Shown here: piece after piece, positions 54,290 to 62,173 of the stretch | How the letters are laid out: each line of letters starts with the position of its first letter | Numbering within the stretch: position 1 is the first letter of the stretch | Origin: JAVJSF01 sp040219555 | Lineage (GTDB): Bacteria; Actinomycetota; Thermoleophilia; Miltoncostaeales; Miltoncostaeaceae | Reading direction: 5' to 3' | Length of the DNA: 64,000 nt | Assembly: GCA_040219555.1 (NCBI GenBank) | Contig: JAVJSF010000010.1 | Span: 1-64,000, forward strand | Translations under genes and position numbers: made by a program | Notes under the pieces: model-generated | The model's database searches: none | What the model was told of the DNA's origin: nothing | Seen by the model: only the letters and a program-made list of their open reading frames with translations

Positions 54290-56200
54290 CTAGACCGGTA
54301 CTCCCGTCCGCTCGGCGCCGGCCATCACGGCTCCCGGCTCGGGCACCACGATCGACGGGTCCAGCCGGATGATGGAGTACCCCGCGGCCGCCCCAGCACC
54401 GAATCCCGGCGTGAACACCCGCGCCGGCCGCTGCACCCGGCCCTCCATCACCGCGTCGTGCATCGCCAGCGGGATGCTCGCCGCCGACACGTTCCCGACC
54501 GCGCCGATGTTGAAGTAGAGGCGCTCCAGCGGCATGCCGGCCGCCGCGGCGCACTCCTCCACCAGGGTGCGGTTGGCCTGGTGGGGGACGATCAGCTCGA
54601 TGGCGTCCAGCATGCGCAGGCCCGGCTCGTCGGGCACCTCCATCGCGCCCAGCTCGTCCATCATCTGCTCCAGGAAGCGCGCCACCATCGTGCGCACCTC
54701 GGGCCCCCACACCGTGATGTCGTTGTCGAAGGCCGGGTTGGGCCAGTTGATGGAGTTGACCTCCGAGCGCGGCCCGCCGGCGTAGGTCTGGAACACCTCC
54801 ACATCGCCCGGCTCGCCGGCCGGCGCGGGGGTCACCACCACGGCCGCCGCCCCGTCGCCGAAGATCATCCGGGAGGGGCGCACGGTGCCGATCTTGTCCG
54901 AGAACTTCTCGCCCATCACCATCAGCACCGGGGCCTGGATGTCCTGCAGCAGGCGCACCGCCTCGGCCAGGCCGTAGGGGAAGCCCGCGCAGGCCGCGAT
55001 GAGGTCGAACGAGGTGTGTGTCTGGTAGGTCCCCAGCTCGGCCGCCAGCCACGTGGCCACCGAGGGCATCACCTGGGTGCTGGTGCACGAGCAGAAGATC
55101 ACGGCGGCGATCTCGGACGCCTCCCGCTCCGCGCCGGCCAGGGCGCGGTGGGCCGCGATCAGCGCCAGGTCCACCAGTTCCAGTTCGCTGTACACGCGCG
55201 ACTCGATGCCGGTCTTCTCGGTGATCTCGCCCGCGGTCATGGGCGACCACGACAGGGCGGCGTTGCGCACGACGTCCTCGTTGGTGCACAGCAATTCCCC
55301 CCGCGCCACGGCCAGCGACGCGATGCGCGGCAACACGTCGCACCTGTGGGGAACCACGATCGGGGCCGTGGGGGGCGGGCCGGGCTCCGGCGCCGGCGCC
55401 GAGGCCGGTCGCGGCCGGCGCACCGCACCCTCGCGGCAGCGCCGGACGAAGGCCGCCACGGCGCGGTCGCGCGGCTCCTCCACCAGCACGAACGCGTCGT
55501 CGTCCAGGGCCGCCACGGGGCTCAGGCCGGCCGCGGCGGGGTCCCAGGGCCGGCGGTCGGCCAGCACCATGGCCAGGCGGGCGGGCGCCTCCAGCTCGGC
55601 GTGGGCCTCGTGATGGTCGATGATCGCCCGCTCGCCGAACACCCGGTGGTGGGGGTCGTGGCGGGTGAGCGCCGGGACGAGGTGGGCCGGATCGGCCAGG
55701 GCCTCGTCGACGGTGGGCAGGAGCGGCCGGGCGTCCTCGGCCGGCGCCTGCAGTCCCGCCAGCAGCCCTATCAGGACGGCGAAGATGCGCTGCTCGGAGG
55801 CCTCGTCGTGCTCGGCGGGCAGGGCTCCCCACGCCTCCACGACGGCCTCCACCACGGCGGCGCGCCCCTCCCAGGGGCGTAGCACCGGCAGGAAGACGTC
55901 CTCGCGTCCGCGGGGGAGGTCGCGCATCCGCACCGGTCGTGCGTCGTACATGGTCAGCGCGTAGCGCTCGGCCAGGACCAGGTGCATCGACAGGTCGCGC
56001 AACAGCCGCCCGCGCGTGGCGTGCCCGCGTTCGCACCGGGCGAGCAGGTCGGCCCCTCCGGGCGCCTTGGTCTCGATCTCGCGGCGCACGATCACATCCA
56101 GATCGGCGGCTCCGGCGAGCAGATCGAAGTCGAGTGCGGGGAACACGTTGCACGGGAAGACGAGGCGCCCGTGCCGGTTGATCACGAAGGGCTTGGTCAT
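54290..56200 (-). CDS. Beta-ketoacyl-ACP synthase III with unknown N-terminal domain
   Basis: 636-residue protein. From about residue 291 it is a KAS III (FabH-like) enzyme: TNEDVVRNAALSWSPMTAGE and TGIESRVYSE at the domain start, catalytic Cys404 in DLIAACAGFPYGLAEAVRLL, the His in LIVPHQANRTLVEECAAAAG and the Asn in FNIGAVGNVSAASIPLAMHD. The first 290 residues (MTKPFVINRHGRLVFPCNVF onward) are not part of FabH and are unrecognised; an acidic, Ala-rich stretch and a Pro-rich linker join the two parts. The acyl substrate is unknown. The ATG at 56200 has GGGAG five bases upstream. Confidence 0.85.
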   Translation of the reverse strand: MTKPFVINRHGRLVFPCNVFPALDFDLLAGAADLDVIVRREIETKAPGGADLLARCERGHATRGRLLRDLSMHLVLAERYALTMYDARPVRMRDLPRGREDVFLPVLRPWEGRAAVVEAVVEAWGALPAEHDEASEQRIFAVLIGLLAGLQAPAEDARPLLPTVDEALADPAHLVPALTRHDPHHRVFGERAIIDHHEAHAELEAPARLAMVLADRRPWDPAAAGLSPVAALDDDAFVLVEEPRDRAVAAFVRRCREGAVRRPRPASAPAPEPGPPPTAPIVVPHRCDVLPRIASLAVARGELLCTNEDVVRNAALSWSPMTAGEITEKTGIESRVYSELELVDLALIAAHRALAGAEREASEIAAVIFCSCTSTQVMPSVATWLAAELGTYQTHTSFDLIAACAGFPYGLAEAVRLLQDIQAPVLMVMGEKFSDKIGTVRPSRMIFGDGAAAVVVTPAPAGEPGDVEVFQTYAGGPRSEVNSINWPNPAFDNDITVWGPEVRTMVARFLEQMMDELGAMEVPDEPGLRMLDAIELIVPHQANRTLVEECAAAAGMPLERLYFNIGAVGNVSAASIPLAMHDAVMEGRVQRPARVFTPGFGAGAAAGYSIIRLDPSIVVPEPGAVMAGAERTGVPV

Positions 56201-56367
56201 GCCCACTCCCACGGCTGTATGGCCCCTCCGACGCTAACCCAGGTCGGCGCCGACTGTGGACACCCGAAGGTCTAGTCCGGATGGCGGTGTGGACCCCATC
56301 GGCCGGGGAGAGGTCTCACGACAGAGGCCGGCGTCGCGTGGGCGACGACGCCGGCCCGTCGGGTGGA

Positions 56368-57540
56368 TCAGACGTGCTCGATGATGGTGGCGTTGGCCAT
56401 GCCGCCGCCCTCGCACATCGTCTGCAGGCCGAAGCGGTCGCCGCGGCGCGCCAGCTCGTGCACCAGCGTCGTCATGATCCGCGCCCCGCTGCAGCCCAGC
56501 GGGTGGCCGATGGCGATGGCCCCGCCGTTGACGTTCGTCTTGGCCAGGTCCGCGCCGGTCTCCTTGGCCCAGGCCAGGGGCACGGATGCGAAGGCCTCGC
56601 TGATCTCGAACAGGTCGATGTCGTCCATCGACAGGCCGCCACGCTCGAGCGCCTTGCGGGTGGCCGGGATGGGACCCGTCAGGCCCATCAAGGGGTCGAC
56701 GCCGGCCAGGCCGAAGCTGTGGAAGCGCGCCAGGGGCTCGAGCCCCAGCCGCTCGACCATGCGCTCGCTGACGATCAGCATGGCCGCGGCCCCGTCGCTG
56801 AGCTGCGATGAGCTGGCGGCGGTCAGGACCCCGTCCTCACGGAAGACCGTCCGCAGCTTGGCCAGGCCCTCGACCGTGGTGCTGGGACGGATGCCCTCAT
56901 CGCGGTCGGCCTCCCACTCCTGGTCGTCGTGCTGGGCGTGGACCTGGTGGATCTCGTCCTGGAAGCGCCCGGCGACGGTGGCCTCGTGCGCGCGCCGGTG
57001 CGACTCGGCCGCGAAGCCGTCGCACTCCTCGCGCGTGAACCCGTAGCGCTCGGCGACCATCTCGCCCGACTCGCCCTGGTTCACGAAGAAGTCCTCGGCC
57101 CAGGAGTAGCGCTCGCGCAGCCGCGACCCGTACGCCGCGGACGGCTCGGGCACGTTGGCCCACATCGGCACCCGGGTCATCGACTCGACGCCGGCGGCGA
57201 TGGCGATGTCGTACACGCCCGCGATCACGCCCTGGGCGGCGAAGTCGGCGGCCTGCTGGGAGCTGCCGCACTGCCGGTCGATCGTCACCGCCGGCACGGT
57301 CTCGGGGAAGCCGGCACCCAGCGCAGCCCAGCGGGCGATGTTGGCGCCCTGCTCGCCCACCTGGTCCAGGCAGCCCACCAGGACGTCGTCCACCTGGCCG
57401 GGGTCGATCCCGGTCCGGGCGATCAGGGCCCGCAGGGTCTCGGCCAGCAGGTCGGCCGGGTGCCAGTGGCTCAGCATGCCGTTGCGGCGTCCCACCGGGG
57501 TGCGGACGGCGTCGACGATGTACGCGCGGCCCGGCGTCAT
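56368..57540 (-). CDS. Acetyl-CoA acetyltransferase/3-ketoacyl-CoA thiolase
   Basis: 390-residue thiolase with nucleophile Cys91 in TIDRQCGSSQQAADFAAQG, DIDLFEISEAFASVPLAWAK, the His in NVNGGAIAIGHPLGCSGARI and the second Cys in LQTMCEGGGMANA. Thiolases of this type either condense two acetyl-CoA (PhaA role) or cleave 3-ketoacyl-CoA. Next to PHA genes the first is attractive, while VGEQGANIARWAALGAGFPE resembles degradative long-chain or steroid thiolases. The ATG at 57540 overlaps the enoyl-CoA hydratase stop. Confidence 0.9.
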   Translation of the reverse strand: MTPGRAYIVDAVRTPVGRRNGMLSHWHPADLLAETLRALIARTGIDPGQVDDVLVGCLDQVGEQGANIARWAALGAGFPETVPAVTIDRQCGSSQQAADFAAQGVIAGVYDIAIAAGVESMTRVPMWANVPEPSAAYGSRLRERYSWAEDFFVNQGESGEMVAERYGFTREECDGFAAESHRRAHEATVAGRFQDEIHQVHAQHDDQEWEADRDEGIRPSTTVEGLAKLRTVFREDGVLTAASSSQLSDGAAAMLIVSERMVERLGLEPLARFHSFGLAGVDPLMGLTGPIPATRKALERGGLSMDDIDLFEISEAFASVPLAWAKETGADLAKTNVNGGAIAIGHPLGCSGARIMTTLVHELARRGDRFGLQTMCEGGGMANATIIEHV

Positions 57541-58334
57541 GCCGAGGTCCCATCGGCGTGACCGGCGAACTGCGGCGCTCGCTTCTCGAGGAAGGCGGCC
57601 ATCCCCTCACGCTGGTCTGGGGTGGTGAACGCGAGCGCGAAGGTGTCCATCTCGCGCGCCAGGGGCTCGGTGCTGTCCCCGCCGAGGGCGAGGTTGCACA
57701 TCGCCTTGGCGGCGGCGGTGGCGGACGAGGGCTTGGCGGCGATGCCGGCCGCGAGTTCGAGGGCCTTGGTCATCAGGTCGTCTCCCGGATGGACGTGTGT
57801 CACCAGGCCCGTGGCGAGCGCCTCGGGGGCCTTCACGAGGCGGCCGGTGAGGATGAGGTCCTTGGCCAGGCCCACCGAGGTGGTCCGCGCCAGGCGCTGG
57901 GTGCCGCCCCAGCCGGGGAGGATCCCCAGGTTCACCTCGGGCTGGCCGAAGCGGGCGCCCTCGGCGGCCATGCGGATGTCGCAGGACAGGGCGATCTCGC
58001 AGCCGCCACCCAGGGCGAAGCCGTTGACGGCAGCCACGACGGGTGTCCCCATCGTCTCGATGAGGCCGGTCACGCGGTGCCCGAGGGCCGCGAACTCGCG
58101 CGCCTCGATCGCCGAGGCCTCGCGCATGTGGCCCACGTCGGCCCCGGCGCAGAACGCCTTCTCGCCGGCGCCGGTGAGCACGATGCTCCGCACCCCGGGG
58201 TCGCCGTCGGCCTCCGTCAGCGCAGTCTCGAGCTGACCCAGCAGCTCCACCGACATGGCGTTCAGCGCGTCGGGGCGGTTGATGGTGATCAGCGCGACGG
58301 GACCGTGGCGCTCGACGTCGATTGGCACAAGCAT
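57537..58334 (-). CDS. Enoyl-CoA hydratase/isomerase family protein
   Basis: 265-residue crotonase. It has the oxyanion-hole segment KAFCAGADVGHMREA near residue 65 and ALGGGCEIALSCDIRMAAEG near residue 108. The two catalytic-Glu regions of hydratases are represented by GGGCEIA and FGQPEVNLGILPGWGGTQRL. It should hydrate trans-2-enoyl-CoA to (S)-3-hydroxyacyl-CoA. It is divergent from the PadR-type regulator, with the shared promoter region between them (58335-58419). Confidence 0.92.
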   Translation of the reverse strand: MLVPIDVERHGPVALITINRPDALNAMSVELLGQLETALTEADGDPGVRSIVLTGAGEKAFCAGADVGHMREASAIEAREFAALGHRVTGLIETMGTPVVAAVNGFALGGGCEIALSCDIRMAAEGARFGQPEVNLGILPGWGGTQRLARTTSVGLAKDLILTGRLVKAPEALATGLVTHVHPGDDLMTKALELAAGIAAKPSSATAAAKAMCNLALGGDSTEPLAREMDTFALAFTTPDQREGMAAFLEKRAPQFAGHADGTSA

Positions 58335-58384
58335 CTCCGGGGGTGTCCGGCCCGAGAGCCCTTGGTGCGGGCTTACGCGCCGTG

Positions 58385-58417
58385 TTGCATGTCATCACTT
58401 CTAAGTGCAGAATGCAC
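58385..58417 (+). promoter_or_regulatory. PadR-gene promoter with overlapping palindromes
   Basis: TTGCAT (58385-58390) and CAGAAT (58408-58413) are 17 bases apart. The predicted transcription start falls on the ATG at 58420, which would give a leaderless mRNA; no ribosome site is visible. Two palindromes overlap this promoter: CACTTCTAAGTG (58396-58407) and GTGCAGAATGCAC (58405-58417). They are the natural candidate operators for the regulator itself and for the divergent hydratase gene. Confidence 0.5.
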
Positions 58418-58419
58418 CT

Positions 58420-58899
58420 ATGGACGAAGATGCTAGCGGTAATGGCAACGGCGCGTCGGCCAACGGCCACGAAGCCCACACGAACGGCAAACGGCGCCCC
58501 GACACGCCCAGTCAGCCCCGGCAGCTCCTCCAGCCCTTCCTGTTGCTGGCCCTCCAGCAGTGGCAGAGCCACGGGTACGAGCTCATTGGCCGGATGACCC
58601 AGTTCGGCTTCGAGACCCTCGACCGCGCCAGCGTCTACCGGACGCTGCGCCAGCTCGAGAAGGATGGCCTGGTGGTGTCCGGATGGGACACCTCGAAGGA
58701 CGGGCCGGCACGCCGGCTGTACACGCTGACCGACGCCGGGCGCGACTACCTGCAGGTTTGGGCGGCGTCGCTGCGTGGCTACCAGGCGATGCTGAACAAC
58801 TTCTTCACCCTCTATCCGGCACCCCCGGTGCGTGGAGGGGGCCAGCAGGTCGTGGGTGCCGACGGCGCGCGCGGCTCCGACGAAAGCGCGGGCTCATGA
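58420..58899 (+). CDS. PadR-family transcriptional regulator
   Basis: About 159-residue regulator. After a flexible Asn/Gly/His-rich N terminus the winged helix is clear: LLQPFLLLALQQWQSHGYEL, IGRMTQFGFETLDRASVYRT and LRQLEKDGLVVSGWDTS, then ARRLYTLTDAGRDYLQVWAA. A short Leu-rich dimer helix follows. ATG 58420 is chosen over the in-frame GTG at 58405 because the promoter predicts transcription from 58420 and because the GTG lies inside the palindrome. Its stop overlaps the PhaE-like gene by ATGA, so it probably regulates the PHA operon that follows. Confidence 0.88.
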   Translation: MDEDASGNGNGASANGHEAHTNGKRRPDTPSQPRQLLQPFLLLALQQWQSHGYELIGRMTQFGFETLDRASVYRTLRQLEKDGLVVSGWDTSKDGPARRLYTLTDAGRDYLQVWAASLRGYQAMLNNFFTLYPAPPVRGGGQQVVGADGARGSDESAGS

Positions 58900-59504
58900 G
58901 CGACCAGACACCCCCGATCGATCCAATGACGATGATGCGCGAGGCGTATGCCCGCGGCGTGGAGGCATGGTCCGAGGCCATGGAGGAACTGGTGGGCTCG
59001 GACGAGTTCGCCGCCGGCTCGGGCCGGATGCTCGCCCTCTACGCCCAGCACCAGGAGGCCGTCCGCACCGCCGCCAAGCTGGCCGCCGAGAGCGTCCACA
59101 TGCCCACATCCGAGGATCTCGCCGCCGTCGCGCGCCTGGTGGTGAACGTGGAGCGGAAGGTCGACGACCTCTCCGAGGCCGCGCTGGGCCTGGGCGCGCT
59201 CGACGCCCGTCTGGCCGCGGTGGAGTCGGCCCTCGGGCGCATCGACGCGATCGAGAAGGCCGTCGCCGGGATCCCCGCCGCCACCGCCGCCGGCCTGGAG
59301 GAGCGCCTCGGCGCCATCGAGGCCGCCGTCGCCGGCATCCGCGCCGACGCCCCCGCGCCGGCGAAGCCCGCCGCGCGCAAGCCGGCGGGCAAGGAGGACG
59401 AGAAGCCCTCGGACAAGCCCGCCGGCAAGTCGTCGCCCCGCAGGACCGCCGCCAAGGGCACGCGCACGCGCACCTCCGCCGCCAAGGCGGCCGACGACGC
59501 CTGA
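58896..59504 (+). CDS. PhaE/phasin-like PHA granule or synthase subunit
   Basis: 202-residue helical protein. MMREAYARGVEAWSEAMEEL, then residues near 65 reading HMPTSEDLAAVARLVVNVER with KVDDLSEAALGLGAL, follows the PhaE C-terminal and phasin pattern (a P-T-x-x-D helix followed by E-x-K-x-D-x-L). A coiled coil follows. The last 50 residues are an Ala/Lys/Pro-rich tail (AKPAARKPAGKEDEKPSDK) like histone-H1-type or PhaF/PhaM tails and may bind DNA. It lies 35 bases before a class III-like PhaC, the usual place of PhaE. Confidence 0.75.
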   Translation: MSDQTPPIDPMTMMREAYARGVEAWSEAMEELVGSDEFAAGSGRMLALYAQHQEAVRTAAKLAAESVHMPTSEDLAAVARLVVNVERKVDDLSEAALGLGALDARLAAVESALGRIDAIEKAVAGIPAATAAGLEERLGAIEAAVAGIRADAPAPAKPAARKPAGKEDEKPSDKPAGKSSPRRTAAKGTRTRTSAAKAADDA

Positions 59505-59538
59505 CGGTCCCCAGTCGGTCCCCCCGCCCGAGGTCGAG

Positions 59539-60510
59539 GTGCCCACGGGCATCACGCCGCGCGAGGTGGTCTGGACCCTCAACAAGACCACTCTGTACCG
59601 GTATCGCTCTCCGGAGGGCCGGCCCTCCGCCGGACCGCCCGTCCTGTTCGTCTACGCCCTCATCAACCGGCCCTACATCCTCGACCTGCGCCCCGGCAAC
59701 AGCTTCGTGGCGCATCTCCTGGAGGGCGGCCACGACGTGTTCCTGCTCGACTGGGGGCGCTTCGGCTGGGAGGACCGTGAGGTCACCCTGGATGAGCTGG
59801 TGGACGTGCACCTGCCGCGCGCCGTGGCGCGGATGCAGCGGGCGGCGGGCCGGGAGGACTACACCCTGTTCGGGTACTGCATGGGCGGTACGATGGCGCT
59901 GGCCCATGCGGCCATGCGGCCACGGGGACTCGCGGCCCTGGTGGCCCTCACCACCCCGGTCGACTTCCGCCACGCGGGCATGCACCGCGCCTGGACCGAC
60001 GCCCGGCACCTCGATGCCGCGGCCGTCGCCGAGGGGCTCGGGAACATCCCGGGCACCCTCATCGGCCTCGGCAACAAGATGATGCGCCCCACCGCCAACT
60101 TCGTCGATGTCCACGACGCCTACGCGGAACTGGTGATGGCCGGCCGCGACCTCACCTCGTGGCGCGCGATGAATCAGTGGGTCAACGACGGCGTTCCCTT
60201 CCCGGGCGCCGCCTTCGTGCAGTGGGTCCGCGACCTCTACCAGCAGAACCGCCTGTTCGAGGGGACCTGGGAGGTCGCCGGCGAGCCCATCGACCTGTCG
60301 GCCATCACGGCGCCGGTGCTGACGATCGCCGCCGGCAAGGACCACATCGTCCCGCCGGCGATGGCGCGCCCGCTGAACGACCTGGTCGGCTCGCCCGACA
60401 CCACCTACCTCGAGCTGCCGGCCGGCCACGTCGGGGTCCTCGCCGGCTCGGGAGCCCGCGAGCGCCTCTGGCCGGCAGTCACCGACTGGCTGGCCACCCG
60501 CGCCGCCTGA
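59539..60510 (+). CDS. phaC: Class III-like polyhydroxyalkanoate synthase (PhaC)
   Basis: 323-residue PHA synthase. The lipase-like box GYCMGG carries nucleophile Cys114; the Asp is in AAGKDHIVPP and the His in LPAGHVGVLAGSGA. RPYILDLRPGNSFVAHLLEG and DVFLLDWGRFGWEDREVTLD are typical of class III PhaC, which is short and needs a PhaE partner; the preceding gene can supply it. It starts at GTG 59539 with no earlier in-frame start. A second, longer PhaC is encoded at 62174. Confidence 0.88.
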   Translation: MPTGITPREVVWTLNKTTLYRYRSPEGRPSAGPPVLFVYALINRPYILDLRPGNSFVAHLLEGGHDVFLLDWGRFGWEDREVTLDELVDVHLPRAVARMQRAAGREDYTLFGYCMGGTMALAHAAMRPRGLAALVALTTPVDFRHAGMHRAWTDARHLDAAAVAEGLGNIPGTLIGLGNKMMRPTANFVDVHDAYAELVMAGRDLTSWRAMNQWVNDGVPFPGAAFVQWVRDLYQQNRLFEGTWEVAGEPIDLSAITAPVLTIAAGKDHIVPPAMARPLNDLVGSPDTTYLELPAGHVGVLAGSGARERLWPAVTDWLATRAA

Positions 60511-60572
60511 CCCTCCCCCTTTCCCCGGTGCCGCCGGGGCGATCCATTTCACGACAAGGACCACACCACACG

Positions 60573-61010
60573 ATGTCCGAGTTCACCCAGCACGGCCCCG
60601 GCCTCACCATCGACCGGCTCTCGGTCGGCCAGAGCGCCTCGTTCACCAAGTCGCTCAGCCAGGACGAGGTCGAGGCCTTCGCCCGGATCTCCGGCGATGA
60701 CAACCCCGCGCACGTGGACGACGCGTGGGCCGATGCCTCCATGTTCAAGGGGCGGGTGGCGCACGGGGTGCTCACCGCCGGCCTGATCTCGGCCGTGCTC
60801 GGCACCAAGCTGCCCGGGCCCGGGAGCATCTACATGTCCCAGACCCTGAAGTGGCTGGCCCCGGTGCGCCCCGGCGACGAGTTGACGGCCACCGCCACGG
60901 TCAAGGAGATCATCGCGGAGAAGAACCGCGTCATCCTCGAGACCGTCGTCGCCGTGGGGGAGACCACGGTCCTCACCGGCGAGGCGATGGTGATGCCCCC
61001 GAAGGCCTGA
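60573..61010 (+). CDS. phaJ: MaoC-like (R)-specific enoyl-CoA hydratase (PhaJ-like)
   Basis: 145-residue hot-dog-fold hydratase. The catalytic Asp and His lie in ARISGDDNPAHVDDAWA, followed by FKGRVAHGVLTAGLISAVLG, both standard for PhaJ. It converts trans-2-enoyl-CoA from beta-oxidation to (R)-3-hydroxyacyl-CoA, the substrate of PHA synthase. It starts at ATG 60573, 62 bases after the class III-like phaC. A MaoC hydratase of another pathway is less likely given the neighbours. Confidence 0.9.
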   Translation: MSEFTQHGPGLTIDRLSVGQSASFTKSLSQDEVEAFARISGDDNPAHVDDAWADASMFKGRVAHGVLTAGLISAVLGTKLPGPGSIYMSQTLKWLAPVRPGDELTATATVKEIIAEKNRVILETVVAVGETTVLTGEAMVMPPKA

Positions 61011-61082
61011 GCGACCCGCGCCCCCCGGCGCACGATGGACCCGGCCGCGCGGCCCCGCGCGCACAGCGATGACAGGAGCACG

Positions 61083-62126
61083 ATGATCAGCAAGATGGCC
61101 GTTCTCGGCGCAGGTGTGATGGGTAGCGAGATCGCGCAGACCGCTGCCGCCGGTGGCGTGCGGGTGGTGCTGTTCGACACCGACCCGGCCGCGCTGGAGC
61201 GCGGGCTGGCCCACATCGCCTCCATCGGCTCGCGCCGTGTGGAGCGCGGGCGCATGACCGCCGAGGAGGCCGAGGCGATCCTCGGGCGCATCACCACCAG
61301 CGAGAGCGCCGACGCAGTGGGCGACTGCGAGCTGGCCATCGAGGCCGTGCCCGAGGTGATGCACATCAAGAGGTCGGTGTTCGCGGTCCTCGATGCGGCG
61401 CTGCCGGCGGGGGCCATCCTGGCCTCGAACACGTCGGGCCTCTCGATCACCGACCTGGCCAAGGGCACCGGCCGGCCCGACCGCGTGGTGGGCCTGCACT
61501 TCTTCAACCCGGCCAGCGTGATGAAGCTGGTCGAGGTGATCCGCGGCGAGACCACCAGCGAGGCCACCCTGCAGGAGGCCGAGTCGTTCGCCACCGGGCT
61601 CGGCAAGGTCCCGGTCCGCGTGCGCGAGTGCCCGGGCTTCCTGGTGAACCGCATCCTGGTGCGGGCGATGGTGGAGGCCTACGCCAGGGCCGAGGAGCTC
61701 CAGGCCGACATGGCCGCGGCCGACGCCGCCGTGGTGCAGGTGGGCCCCGCGCCGATGGGCGCCTTCGCCCTGGGCGACCTGATCGGGCTCGACACGATGG
61801 GCCACATCCAGGTGGACCTGCAGCGCGCCTACGGCGAGCGCTTCGCCGACGGCGGGCAGATCGCCCGCCAGGTGGAGGCCGGGCGCCTGGGCGCCAAGTC
61901 GGGTGCCGGCTTCTTCGACGGCCGCGCGCCGAAGGGTGAGGCCGACGACGACGGCCTGGCGGTTGCCAGGGCCTACTACGAGGGCGCCCTCGACGAGGCA
62001 CGCCTGTGCGTCAGCGAGGGCATCGCCGCCGACGCCGACGCCGACACCGCGATGCGCTTCGGCTGTGGCTGGAAGCAGGGTCCCCTCGAGTGGGACCGCG
62101 CCGGCCGTCCCGCCGCAGAGGCCTGA
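61083..62126 (+). CDS. 3-hydroxyacyl-CoA dehydrogenase (3-hydroxybutyryl type)
   Basis: 347-residue NAD-dependent dehydrogenase. The Rossmann motif is MAVLGAGVMGSEIAQTAAAG, the central segment is ILASNTSGLSITDLAKGTGR, the catalytic His is in GLHFFNPASVMKLVEVI, and GFLVNRILVRAMVEA follows. The C-terminal repeat is longer than in minimal 280-residue enzymes. It interconverts acetoacetyl- and 3-hydroxybutyryl-CoA, normally the (S) form. (R)-monomers for PHA would therefore need the hydratases encoded here. The ATG at 61083 is preceded by GACAGGAGCACG. Confidence 0.9.
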   Translation: MISKMAVLGAGVMGSEIAQTAAAGGVRVVLFDTDPAALERGLAHIASIGSRRVERGRMTAEEAEAILGRITTSESADAVGDCELAIEAVPEVMHIKRSVFAVLDAALPAGAILASNTSGLSITDLAKGTGRPDRVVGLHFFNPASVMKLVEVIRGETTSEATLQEAESFATGLGKVPVRVRECPGFLVNRILVRAMVEAYARAEELQADMAAADAAVVQVGPAPMGAFALGDLIGLDTMGHIQVDLQRAYGERFADGGQIARQVEAGRLGAKSGAGFFDGRAPKGEADDDGLAVARAYYEGALDEARLCVSEGIAADADADTAMRFGCGWKQGPLEWDRAGRPAAEA

Positions 62127-62173
62127 ACCCCGTCCCCCGAGCGATCACGAGCGACGAAAGCAGAGGATCCCGC

